This document shows, one piece after another, positions 9,997 through 18,095 of a stretch of DNA of 18,430 nucleotides. The translations under genes and the position numbers were made by a program. The notes below the pieces were generated by a model, which was not told where the DNA came from, did not search any database, and worked only from the letters and a program-made list of their open reading frames with translations. Position 1 is the first letter of the stretch; each line of letters opens with the position of its first letter. The stretch is from Allomyces macrogynus ATCC 38327 (taxonomy: Eukaryota; Blastocladiomycota; Blastocladiomycetes; Blastocladiales; Blastocladiaceae), in the NCBI GenBank assembly GCA_000151295.1, contig GG745376.1, positions 348,924 through 367,353 of the forward strand. The letters are read 5' to 3'.

Positions 9997-10344
9997 TCAT
10001 GATGCATAACAGAATTTGGTGAAGGGTAGCTCACTGAGCATGTTGTAGAGCAGCTTATAATACATATCACAATTCTGGACAATATAGGCAAGCAAGCCAT
10101 CCTTGAAGGCCTGGATGGTGTTGGTGATGCAATTGCACTGGATGTTGTGCCACATGGTTCTGTTGCATATCATGAACTACCACCCCCCCCCCCTCCCCCC
10201 ATCCCCATCATGATCTGGTTCTGCCCTAAAGGGCAGTGCCATGTTTGGCATCAAGGACCCATCTATCGTTTTGTCTACTAGCCAATGCAAGATCAAGTAC
10301 ATGATGCTCATGTTCCATGGCCACTTGTTTCTGTTTGTGGGCAT
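9997..10344 (-). pseudogene. Minus-strand coding remnant interrupted by one TAG
   Basis: One minus-strand frame reads from an ATG at 10344-10342 to a TGA at 9999-9997 with a single internal TAG (10179-10177), right beside the poly-G tract. The two halves look like one protein: MSIMYLILHWLVDKTIDG before the stop and NTIQAFKDGLLAYIVQNCDM plus YYKLLYNMLSELPFTKFCY after it. The poly-G arm itself is translated as a Gly-rich linker. Upstream, other minus-strand frames (to about 10530) may continue the gene with frame breaks. Family unknown. Confidence 0.4.
10221..10236. repeat. Short hairpin beside the right inverted-repeat arm
   Basis: CTGCCCTAAAGGGCAG has 7-bp perfect arms with an AA loop. It directly follows the right arm and the TT of its flank. 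Its role is unknown, and chance is possible in a block this rich in repeats. Confidence 0.5.
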
Positions 10345-10975
10345 CACATCACTGCCTGAGGTTGTCCAACTTTGTGGCTTGCATCAACAACCTGGTTGGC
10401 AATCTCGTGACAACAGGTGATGTTGCACCCTCACAACTGGGTGATGCTGACACCAAGTTCACAGGCCAATCATTGGAGTTGGTGCTTGAAGAACTCAAGC
10501 TTTTGGGCATGACTGGTGCGCCATGAGGCTGCTGCCAGCAGCTTGGCCTGTGCCATTCTTGTCATTTATTGGCACAATTGCAGTGAGCAAGTTTGACCTG
10601 CTGCAGTGCAATGTGCTGGGCCTCCATCTGAAATGTTACAAGGTGCTGCCTGCAGTGTTCTGGAAGAACACCCATTTGATGATCCAAACCAAGAGCAAAG
10701 ATGTGGTTGTCCAGATGTTCAAGGACATCGCGTCACTGGTTGGGTGGATCATTGGGGACTGGTTACTGTATTGCCTCTTGCAGCAGAATGGCCAGTTTGC
10801 ACCACCACCCAAGGGAATGATCTGCACAGCCAATTCTTTGCAGTCATGGACCACTGAGGACGTTTCGCCTGGACTTCTGGTGAAGGACAGAGACCTTTAC
10901 ACATATAGCCTGGTGAATCTCTGTGAGTGCAACCTGGCATGCATTTGTGTGTCTTTTGTATGTTTGTTTCTCTAA
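10317..10975 (+). pseudogene. Overlapping broken readings of unclear strand
   Basis: Plus-strand frames at 10317-10526 (69 residues) and 10523-10975 (150 residues) overlap end to start. They are open over regions where minus-strand frames are also open in part (for example 10854-10636). The plus reading SLELVLEELKLLGM looks helical, but the minus reading of the same bases is equally protein-like. I cannot decide the coding strand and suspect decayed element sequence. Confidence 0.25.
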
Positions 10976-11094
10976 AAAATGTATTGATGTTGCTGGTCCT
11001 TCCTGCTCCTGCTCACTTTTGCAACATGTCAAGTGAATGCTGGTGATGCAATCTTGCTCCACTTTTTTATTCCTTTCATTATAAACAAGCTGCA

Positions 11095-11849
11095 TTACCA
11101 GCCCAGACCTGCTTCTCCATAAGATGTATTGACCAAGAGCATCCAAACTGGCCATCTCTGAAAATTTATACCGCCCAAATCCGGCGTTTTGAGCGCACAT
11201 GCAGGACATCTCCAACATTCTGGATCGGCCCCCTTGTTGCCATTTGCGTTCTGGGTCACTGAGTTCCAATATAGAGTCGCTTTGTCTTTTGTGGTCCGAT
11301 ATGGACGACACACTTGTCTATGTGAACCTTGTGGTGCTGTGAAAGTATGACGTGAGAGGTCAGTCATGCACGCAACAAAGTGAGCCTTCATCTCATCTCT
11401 GGTCTGGTTGAATCTCATGCCTTTTGAACGTACAAAAGTCAACGACGAAGTAAGTTGATCATGTTTGATGTTCCAGTGTGCAGTTGTGCACACACCTCCA
11501 GGTGCTCAAGTCTCAGTTCAAGTTCACTTTGCAGCAGTTGCAACACAAGCTCTTGATGAGCATTGATCGTTTGTGCGCAACACAGACGGATGCGACTAAT
11601 GAGCATCACTTCATCGTACATATGGGATGCAGCATCAACAATGTCCAGCAGCAAAAAGCGGCTCAAGTCACAACGACATTGGAATGCTCTGTGTATATGT
11701 ACAGCGAAGAAACGGGATGTGGGACCAAAGAACAGATATCGTGCAAAGACGCAGACGGGGCCAAATCGATCAGCGAAAAGCAAAAACGGCCCATAACTAG
11801 GTATTGCAACATGTATAAGGCAAAAAAATGCGAGCGGCCGTTGTAACAA
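11095..11849 (-). pseudogene. Two overlapping minus-strand coding fragments, family unknown
   Basis: A frame at 11849-11439 (136 residues) ends in a likely helical or coiled-coil stretch around QELVLQLLQSELELRLEHLE. A second frame at 11493-11095 (132 residues) continues with a polar, protein-like sequence that includes a CWRCPAC cysteine pattern. The two overlap by 55 nt in different frames, which suggests a frame break or an intron near 11440-11490. A possible donor GTGTGTGC lies just after CTGGAG. I cannot name the family. Composition belongs to the low-GC block, not to the gene downstream. Confidence 0.35.
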
Positions 11850-11879
11850 GCATACTTGCGATCACAGCTCAGGTGCGCA

Positions 11880-13568
11880 TCACCTCGGAACCAGCCTCCC
11901 TGTCGCTTCCCCATCCGTCTCATCCACCGACGACGCACTCGCGCTCGTGATATGCTCGAGCGATCGCGCCGTGACCAGCACATGCGAATCATGATCACCA
12001 TACGACGGCGGCGGTGCCTCCATGACCACCGCGTCGAATGGACACGACGCGTCGCTCTCATCCGGTACCAGCGCATCGCTCTCCCCCGCCACCACGCTCG
12101 CGGGCGCCACAACCCCATGTTGTGCGGCACGCGCGTACAGCGTGCGCAATGCCGTCAACGAATTTCCCGTGACACTGCGCATGAGCGCCTCGTACCGCGG
12201 CAAAACGGGCGTCGGCGGATCGTGTTCAGAGAGCATGCGTCGCGCGGCACGGGTCACGGCACGGTGCTGCCGCTGCGACTCGTCGTGGTCGGCCCCAGCG
12301 GCGGCGGCGGCGAGGTCGGGTGGCGGGATCGCGCCGCCCCAGTACCACTGCCACGGGCCCGAGAGGGAGGCCACGGACGGTCCCAAATCTCCAAGCAAGC
12401 GGCGGCCGGAATCGGTGCACCGGGCGGGGAGTTCGGCGGGCGCCTGGGTTTCGAGCGCGGCGAGGTAGTGCCTCCGGCCGAGGATGATAATCATGACGAG
12501 GATAATGAGCATGGCAGGCACCAGCATGAGCGCGTCCATCAGCGGCGACGACGGCGGTGGAATCATGACGGGGGTCGCGTGGAACGTGGTCAGGTCGGTG
12601 TCCCGTAATGGCGACCTTGGACGCGGTCTGGTTGCACATGCCGGACGACGCGTTCGAGACGGTGCCGGAGAGTGCTGCCGACGCGGTCTGGCACGTGCCG
12701 AACAGACAGTCGGCGTCGGCCGTGCACTTGGCGTCCGGGTAAGCGGCAGCAGGCACGATCTGGCCGTTGCGCGTGCACGTGGCCGTGGCGAGAAAGTAGT
12801 TGGTGGGCGCGAGCAGGTCGAACGTGGTCGGGAACGTGCCGATCTTGGGCACGACCGCGGCGGGCAGGTTCGGGTAGACAAAACTCAACAAGCGCGGCGT
12901 GTCGGCCATGACGCGTACGGCACCGTTGCCCGAGAAGTGCATGAGCGATGCGTCGCACGTGGTCCCGCGCGGCGCGGCCATCATGCACGCGCCGACTTGG
13001 CCCTTGTTCTTTGGCGCCGTGCCGTTGGTCGTGGCCCACCGCTTGGCCAGCTCAACGTCGGGCTCGCTCGACTTTCCAAGCGAGACTTCGGGAGCGTTCC
13101 CCACCAACGCGGGTGCGGTTGCAAGGCCGAGACCGTTGAGCAGCGGGTCGGCTAGATCGACACACTGCACGGCGTGCTGGGCGACATACTGCGCTGCACA
13201 TTTCGCCCGCATGCAGTGCTCTCGTCCCTCGCCGCGGTCATGACCGTGCTGGCCGACTGCGTCGAGGACCGGCCGGAAAACGCCGTGACGGCACTGGCGA
13301 TGGCATCGACGCTGACGGAACACTGCGCGCGCGCGCACGTAGCGTAGGCGTCGGCGTACCGCGGGATGCACGCGGCGGGGCCCAAGTCTGGGCGGCACAG
13401 AGCAAAGACGTAAGGCGCCGATGCGACCAAGTCGCCAAACCGTGCGCGAGCCACGTCACTGGCGGAGCCAAGGCCATTGTCGACCGTCAGAAAGCTTGGG
13501 CGCGACTGGCCGAGAAAGTAGGCCGCGGCACCGTCCTTGTCGTCGCGAGCGCGTAGTGTTGGAGGCAT
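11880..13568 (-). CDS. Single-pass membrane protein, Cys-bearing ectodomain, PPxY/LPxY tail; two frame breaks
   Basis: I do not recognise a named family. Read across two single-base breaks (near 13226-13228 and 12602-12604), the frame gives about 562 residues, ending in TGA at 11882-11880. The N-terminal two-thirds has scattered cysteines, including KCTADADCLFGTCQ, and N-glycosylation sequons NGT, NAS and NQT, as expected outside the cell. One strongly hydrophobic segment, MLVPAMLIILVMIIILG (about 12480-12542), is followed by RRH, giving an N-out/C-in topology. The tail of about 200 residues carries LPRY and PPSY, both WW-domain ligands typical of Nedd4/Rsp5 clients. From the Met at 13568 there is no signal peptide. 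A good acceptor (CTGACAG ending at 13645) and an open frame after it (VSAALSSVASNPSC) suggest an upstream exon that I could not find. Confidence 0.65.
12602..12604 (-). other. Frame break at a GGG run before the transmembrane segment
   Basis: The frame ending MCNQTASKVAIT and the frame beginning DTDLTTFHATPVM are joined exactly if one G of the run (CCC on the plus strand) is removed. Ectodomain sequons lie on one side and the membrane helix on the other. No intron with usable GT/AG ends spans the junction. A base-call error in a homopolymer is likely. Confidence 0.7.
13226..13228 (-). other. Frame break or unrecognised intron in the ectodomain
   Basis: The upstream frame (AYATCARAQCSVSVDAIASA) and the downstream frame (HCMRAKCAAQYVAQHAVQC) are out of phase. 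One more G in the GGG run (CCC on plus) would join them. Alternatively a 71-nt intron from GTCACG to GAGAG would also join them in phase, but its donor is unlike the others in this window. Confidence 0.5.
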
Positions 13569-13644
13569 GGTTCTTGGTGGTCGTGTGCGCGGTGAAAGTG
13601 GGGCACGAAGGGTTGCTGGCCACCGATGAGAGTGCTGCGCTGAC

Positions 13645-15076
13645 CTGTCAGCATGAAAGGCGCAAGCTGGTCAGTTCATGGTGTTCAACTCTCTTTGCCC
13701 AGTGTGCCAGCGGCCCATCGATTCGCGTCGGTATCGTCGTCGCCGCAACGTCAGCAGCTGGCGCACGGCCCATCGGTGGTGCACACACGCGGGGGTGAGC
13801 GTGGTGGACGCTGGTGGTCTGGGGCGGAACAGCGCCGTTCCGAGTGAAGACGGCGCCACGGCGCCACCAAGTTTGCCCCACAACAACCAGGCGACAGACG
13901 ACCGACGATCCGTGCACGGCGCATCAACGCACCTCAAAGACAACGAGCGCGGCTCGGCACAACGGAGCAGGCAGGCTCAGCGGGTCGAACGACGGGGAAG
14001 CCGAGAGCAGGTGACCGCGTTGAACACTCGCACGCTTGTGACAGTGGGCGACGTGGACGTGACGCGTGCGCTTGCACGGGGGCAGTCGAGGGTGGGCGCA
14101 CCGATGCGATGCGGGGCAGGTCCGGTCGTGCGCACGTCCTGTGTGCGGTGCTGCTCTTACTTGCCGGAGACGAGGACTTGCCAAGTTGATGCACGTTGCA
14201 AGCGGGCGAAAAGTGAGCGGGCTGGTTGCGAGGTTGTTGACAAACTGGACCGGTAACCGAGATGAAGCAACAGTTGGACGTGCAGCGGGTCGAGAGAGCC
14301 GTCACCACACAATCGCTGAAGATGAGGGGGAGCGTGAAGTGTTGGGAGGAAACGCGAGAGCAAAGAAAGCGTCGATCGGCAGCAAGCTCAGAACCACGTG
14401 GGCCCCCCCTCAGCAAAAGCGCACCGCGACTCCATGGTGCGGGGGCTCGGCGTGCGAGCGCTCGCACGGTTCTGTGCGTCCGCGGGCGTGGCGGGCATTT
14501 CCACATCGGCCAAAAGGGGAACAAGCTCGCAAGCTCGACCGACCGACAGGGTGTCAAGCATGGACGGGCAGGAATAGGAAGTCGAGGTGCGCTTCGACGT
14601 TTGGGACGTGGAACGCGAGGGACGTGGATCGCCAGAGTGAGGGCTGTGGTGCGCGCGGTTGGGTGGCGGCCCGCTTGCCCTGTTCCTTGCCAGCCATGGG
14701 AAACTCCATGCAACCAATCACCATCGAAGCGAGGGGGCAGCAGCCATGCGATGCTTGTTTCAGCCCTGCATGTCAGAGCGCCGATCGCTCCGACGTGGTC
14801 GCGCCTGACCGCGACGCTTTTTGTTGCCTGGATTGCTCTCGAGCCGCTCTGGACCGTTGGGAGCCCTCGTCGCGCTGGTCGCGCTGCGGGATACTCGCGA
14901 AACCATCAAATTGGCGGACCAGCATATTGCCATTGCGCTCCGTGACACCGCTGGCTCATTTGCAAGCTGGAAAAAAAATGGATCAAATCAGCACCCGAAC
15001 CTCAGCAAAGATCGAAGCGGAGACGGCGTCGTGCTGTGTCCGCTCCTGATCCCTGGAGCGCGAGCAATGCGCATGG
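13645..15076. other. GC-rich gap without a convincing gene
   Basis: This 1.4 kb lies between the 3' end of the lipase and the visible 5' end of the membrane-protein gene. Long readings exist on both strands (for example plus 14066-15049 and minus 14713-13934). They lack recognisable domains and have the Arg/Ser/Pro-rich look of GC-rich non-coding sequence. A GTAAGA donor-like site occurs on the minus strand at about 14155, so first exons of the membrane protein may lie here. A plus-strand patch at about 14850-14980 (ETIKLADQHIAIALRDTAG) looks somewhat protein-like but has no supported ends. Confidence 0.4.
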
Positions 15077-16207
15077 CTAGCACACGTCCCCAAAGTAGCC
15101 GCGTTGCCCCAAAAACGACGAGTGCACATCGTAGGACAAGAACGGCACGCGCCCGTCGGAGCACTCCTGATCTTCGCTGCCGACACACGCGTAGATTTGG
15201 CCCATGTACGCGTACTTTTCGCCAGCAACGTGCCAGTACCCAAACGCCATGAGCGGCACGTGCGGGACCAAGTCGTTCCCCTCAGTGAACCGGTCGACGG
15301 CCACCATCCCCATAGTGCCGACCATGGCCGAGAAATCAGCGTTGCCGACACGCGGCGACGCGAAATTGAGCAGGTGCACGCGCGACGGCGACACTACTGC
15401 CGTGGCCGCATCCGCGGCCGCAAGCGTTGTCACGGCCGCGCCGAGCGAGTGGCCAGTGAAAATGATCGTCGCGTGCGGGTACCGCTGCGCCGTGACCGCA
15501 ATTGTGGCGAGCAAGTCGTGGCGTACGGCCTCGTACACTTGCACAAATCCGCGATGCACGCGCACGTCGCGCGCCGCGAGCCCGGCAGCAGGCGGTCGCG
15601 CGTAAGGGTACGCGACGAGCACAAAGTCAAAATCCTTGAGCCAATTATCGGCCGTGACGGAACCGCGGAAAACCACGATAATTTCGCGCGCACCGCCGCG
15701 CACTGCCACGAATGCGCGCGTATCACCGCTTTCGAGGACGCGGACGACGGTCGTGTCCCGGCTGGCGGGGTCGTTGCAGTACCTCCCGCACCGCCATGCG
15801 CTGAGCACGTCGGCGGTCCCGCAGTAGATGGCCGCCGCATAGACGGCGGTCGTCTTGATCGCGGCAAGCGGGGCGCCGGTCACGACGGGTCGATTGGCCG
15901 GCACCTTGGCGTGCGCGGTCTCGAGTCGCGCCGTCTTGGCTTCGTCGCTTGTGTCGAGGCCCATGATGTCGCGCAACGTCTTGGCCTGCGCCGGCCACAG
16001 GTCGCCCGCGAGCGACGCATAATCGAAGTCGAGGCCGGGGGACAGGAGCTTGCCGGCGGCCGTCAAATCTTGCTCGAACTGCTGGTTTGTTGCATTGGCG
16101 GATGTAGCTGGGTGGACGGTCGCTGGAATAGCGGCGGCTCCATGGATCCCGCCGAGAATGGCGCCAAGGATGAGAACGATGAGGGCGAAGAGCGATGGGC
16201 ACTTCAT
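15077..16207 (-). CDS. Secreted class 3 (Rhizomucor-type) lipase
   Basis: This is an intronless 376-residue alpha/beta-hydrolase that should hydrolyse ester bonds of acylglycerols outside the cell. Residues 1-26 form a signal peptide: MKCP, then a hydrophobic run LFALIVLILGAILGGIHGAAA. The class 3 pattern is complete: IIVVFRGSVTADNWLKDFDF (oxyanion-hole region, about 176-195), VHRGF (217-221), the nucleophile elbow TGHSLG with Ser254, FASPRVGN (282-289), the acid Asp312 in NDLVPHVP, and His362 in DVHSSFLG. Cys pairs around 129/140/144 and 341/349 may form disulfides. The start is the only Met before the signal peptide. A TATA-like element lies about 50 nt upstream. The reading has no break. 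Feruloyl esterases share this fold, so the exact substrate is open. Confidence 0.93.
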   Translation of the reverse strand: MKCPSLFALIVLILGAILGGIHGAAAIPATVHPATSANATNQQFEQDLTAAGKLLSPGLDFDYASLAGDLWPAQAKTLRDIMGLDTSDEAKTARLETAHAKVPANRPVVTGAPLAAIKTTAVYAAAIYCGTADVLSAWRCGRYCNDPASRDTTVVRVLESGDTRAFVAVRGGAREIIVVFRGSVTADNWLKDFDFVLVAYPYARPPAAGLAARDVRVHRGFVQVYEAVRHDLLATIAVTAQRYPHATIIFTGHSLGAAVTTLAAADAATAVVSPSRVHLLNFASPRVGNADFSAMVGTMGMVAVDRFTEGNDLVPHVPLMAFGYWHVAGEKYAYMGQIYACVGSEDQECSDGRVPFLSYDVHSSFLGQRGYFGDVC

Positions 16208-16651
16208 GCTTGGTTGAGGGAAGCGATCATGGCCGTTGATGGTGGGTGGTCATTGTATTTATCCTGCCGCCCTCCTGCAGATTCATCGAGTTGTGTTGTC
16301 GGATGCTTTGAGATGTTTGAGACAAGAATGGAACGCCGTTGGGTTGGATTCAAACCGACACACCGTCCCACAAACATTCACTTTTGGCGAGGGCAAGACT
16401 TACATGTCCGACAGGATCTGCACGGGCATTGCATGGCGCGGCAAGCTAGAATATTGAGACGGTTGATGCTGTCTCGTCCAAGTGCTCATAGAATACCGCA
16501 CATTTATGATAACAAGCCTCCAAACATTCTCAAGGACACTCCATTCACCAGGCTGTCCACGGCAACAACCGCAAACTCTGCACCTCATACTAAAACCGAA
16601 CTCACCGTCAGTATCAGGTGGTGCCCCGGGAATGCTCGACCGCAACGAATT
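16208..16651. other. Intergenic region between the BTB gene and the lipase
   Basis: This region of 444 nt holds the 3' flank of the BTB gene and the promoter of the lipase, both on the minus strand. It has lower GC than the genes. Apart from the TATA-like element I see no conserved motif, and the open readings across it are extensions of antisense frames. Confidence 0.4.
16251..16263 (-). promoter_or_regulatory. TATA-like element upstream of the lipase
   Basis: The minus strand reads GATAAATACAATG here, 44-56 nt before the lipase ATG. Position and sequence suit a TATA box with a short leader of about 20 nt. Confidence 0.4.
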
Positions 16652-17636
16652 CTACACTTGCGGCGCCGTCGCCTCCTCCTTGGCCGGCTCCATCATTTGC
16701 TGGCGCTTCCTCGCGCGGGGCCGCGGCGCGTCAACGGGTTCGTCGGGCATCGCGCGCAACTCCTCAAACTGTTCCTCGAGCAACTTCATGAGTTTGCGGT
16801 AGACGGCCATCGCCAGCAGCTTGAGCCCCAGGAACCGCGCGAGCTGGAGCAAGTGCCGCCATGCGTCTTCGTCGAGCGTGGCCGGGTCGCACGCAAAATC
16901 GTCGATCAGGTCCTCGGGCGTGCTCTCGGGCAACGCCGGCTGGTCGGGCGTCCAGCCCGAGTAAATGTGGATGAACACGAACGCAACAGCGGGAGCGTAC
17001 CATGAAGTGAACGAAATCGGTTCCTTGGTCGCGAGCTTGGTCGACTCGACCCACAGGCAAAGCATGGTGCGGAACAGGGGCGAGGCCTGCATCAGAATCA
17101 CGCGCGACGCGTGCAGCGGCGTGTCGACACCCTTGGCCAAGACCGAGCAGTCGCACACGTCCGGGTCGTGAAGGAACGGCAAATGGCCTGGAGTCGGTGG
17201 AGCGACAAGCTTGGCCGCCGCGGTGGGCACAGCAATGAAGACAAACGCCAACTCCATGTCGCATACTTTCTTGTCGTGGTATTGCACGTCCACGGGCACG
17301 ACTCACGATGCAAGAACGCAGCATCGCGTTCCCCGCTGGCCCAACCACCTGGTCGAGGTCGTCATAGATGAGACCGTGCCCTTCGCACGTCAAACGCCAA
17401 GTTGCAAGTTGCTCAGTTGAAGATCGAACCACGCGGTAATGGCAACATCGATCAAGTGAACGTTGGGCCGCTGCTCGAGGAGGCCCTGCGATGGCCGCAT
17501 CAACGACGGGCGGATTGCCAGAATGAGCGAGGTCGATTGGGTGCGTGTTCAACCACACACGCGTCGCGCCGCCGGCAGTTGCCAAGCGCTTGAGGTTGAC
17601 GGGCTCGTCGTTCCACGAAAAAGTGCAGTTGATCAT
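16652..17636 (-). CDS. BTB/POZ domain protein with BACK-like helices; three frame breaks
   Basis: The C-terminal reading (17299-16652, stop TAG) contains a BTB/POZ domain. It starts at DVCDCSVLAKGVDTPLHASR and runs through VILMQASPLFRTML and FTSWYAPAVAFVFIHIYSG, the A1-A3/B1-B3 core pattern. A helical region follows (WRHLLQLARFLGLKLLAMAV) like the start of a BACK domain, then a basic, NLS-like RPRARKRQQ. Upstream frames, joined by one-base corrections at runs 17294-17296, 17392-17394 and 17484-17486, give a coherent 327-residue protein from ATG 17636-17634. Its N-terminal part is beta-rich (CTFSWNDEPVNL, HLIDVAITAWFDLQLSN) and might be a divergent MATH domain. MATH-BTB proteins are often Cullin-3 adaptors; here that is inference. 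An earlier in-frame Met at 17750 is possible. Confidence 0.75.
17294..17486 (-). other. Three homopolymer frame breaks within the BTB gene
   Basis: The minus-strand GGG at 17484-17486 has one base too many: AAIAG then LLEQRPNVHL. The TTT at 17392-17394 has one too few: LSNLQLGV then LTCEGHGLIYDDL. The CCC at 17294-17296 has one too many: MLRSCIVSRA then VDVQYHDKKVCDM. Correcting all three yields 328 codons including stop. Introns are an alternative for the last (GTGAGT donor), but it would be only about 37-41 nt. Confidence 0.6.
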
Positions 17637-18095
17637 GATTCCAGCGAGCGCCGTGAACAAGCGACGCAGTCCTCTGGCGGATTCGGTGATCGCGGGCGAG
17701 AGAGACGTCGGGCGAGGCCGGGCACGTTGATGCGCGCAGATTGCAGGCACCGCGGGCGCAGTGGTGGACGGTTGGTTGCGTGGGCGAAGATCAGAGCCGC
17801 AGTCGAGGGTGGGTGGAGAGGAGCAACGAGAGCGGGCGCAAGCTGGCGCATGGGGTGCGGTGGACTCAACGGCGAAGCGGCTTACCGCGACCGGCCGGCC
17901 GTTGCGTCAGACCGCTGCCACCGCCTTCGACCATCCACTCGGCAAAACCTCCCACGCCTGCTGTGCGTTGTGCATCCCCGACCTGCAGGTCTTCTTGTCC
18001 GAGCGAGCCGCCATCAACAGCTGACACCGGTTCTCCCTCTCTCAATCTTCCCCGACCCGACCCGCACGTCGCCAACGTTGCCAACTGCCAGCACC
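17637..18095. promoter_or_regulatory. Divergent promoter region between the BTB gene and the right-edge gene
   Basis: This region of 459 nt separates two divergent start codons. It is GC-rich, with a pyrimidine-rich stretch shortly before the ATG at 18096 (TTCTCCCTCTCTCAATCTTC), as often seen at fungal transcription starts. No TATA box is evident on either strand. Confidence 0.35.

Larger units (their letters stand above)
8857..10218. repeat. Inverted repeat with poly-G / poly-C arms
   Basis: The left arm, 8857-8893, starts CCAGATCACAGTGGGGATG and runs into 13 G and then TAGTTT. The right arm, 10175-10218, is its imperfect reverse complement, AACTACC then an interrupted C tract, ending CATGATCTGG. 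The arms are about 1.3 kb apart. TTCTGA lies directly left of the left arm and TTCTGC directly right of the right arm, a possible 5-6 bp target duplication. Alternatively the arms are the same piece of two related element copies in opposite orientation, since the reading near each arm shares an IDG...PDH.GDGG pattern. Confidence 0.6.
6780..11870. mobile_element. Low-GC block of decayed, nested mobile-element-like sequence
   Basis: Between EFL1 and the membrane-protein gene the base composition drops clearly, and the CpG-rich, NNC/NNG-ending codon texture of the neighbours disappears. The block contains many short open readings on both strands that stop or change frame after 40-170 residues. 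It also holds a tandem duplication, a triple 50-bp repeat, an inverted poly-G/poly-C repeat, a CT tract and promoter-like motifs. The sub-stretches 6780-7500, 7950-8600 and 9050-9810 hold only such broken readings, which I cannot assign. No intact transposase, reverse transcriptase or integrase motif was found. Borders are approximate: the left change is gradual over about 6780-6950, and the right one lies just before 11880. Calling it mobile is inference from repeats, decay and composition. Confidence 0.55.

Noticed and set aside
8857..10218. A complete terminal-inverted-repeat transposon
   Set aside because: The arms are imperfect and G/C-rich, the flanking duplication is only 5 of 6 bases, and there is no transposase inside. 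Reported as a candidate inverted repeat only.
12602..12604. Programmed ribosomal frameshift
   Set aside because: No slippery heptamer with a downstream structure is evident, and similar breaks in PSMA1 and the BTB gene point to a common technical cause.
12609..12881. N-terminal 90 residues of the 333-codon minus-strand frame (12881-11880)
   Set aside because: Over this stretch a different frame carries the cysteines and N-glycosylation sequons; the Arg/Pro/Ser-rich reading is a shadow. Only the part from about 12604 downward is used.
14066..15049. A 327-codon plus-strand frame, and a 227-codon one at 14262-14945
   Set aside because: There are no domains, no hydrophobic or helical pattern that persists, and Arg/Ser/Gly-rich composition in all frames. 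Chance openness in GC-rich DNA is enough.
15104..17005. A 633-codon plus-strand open frame across the lipase and into the BTB gene
   Set aside because: It is antisense to an intact lipase with full catalytic motifs and to a BTB domain. Its Arg/His/Val-rich translation is what GC-rich codon use produces on the opposite strand.
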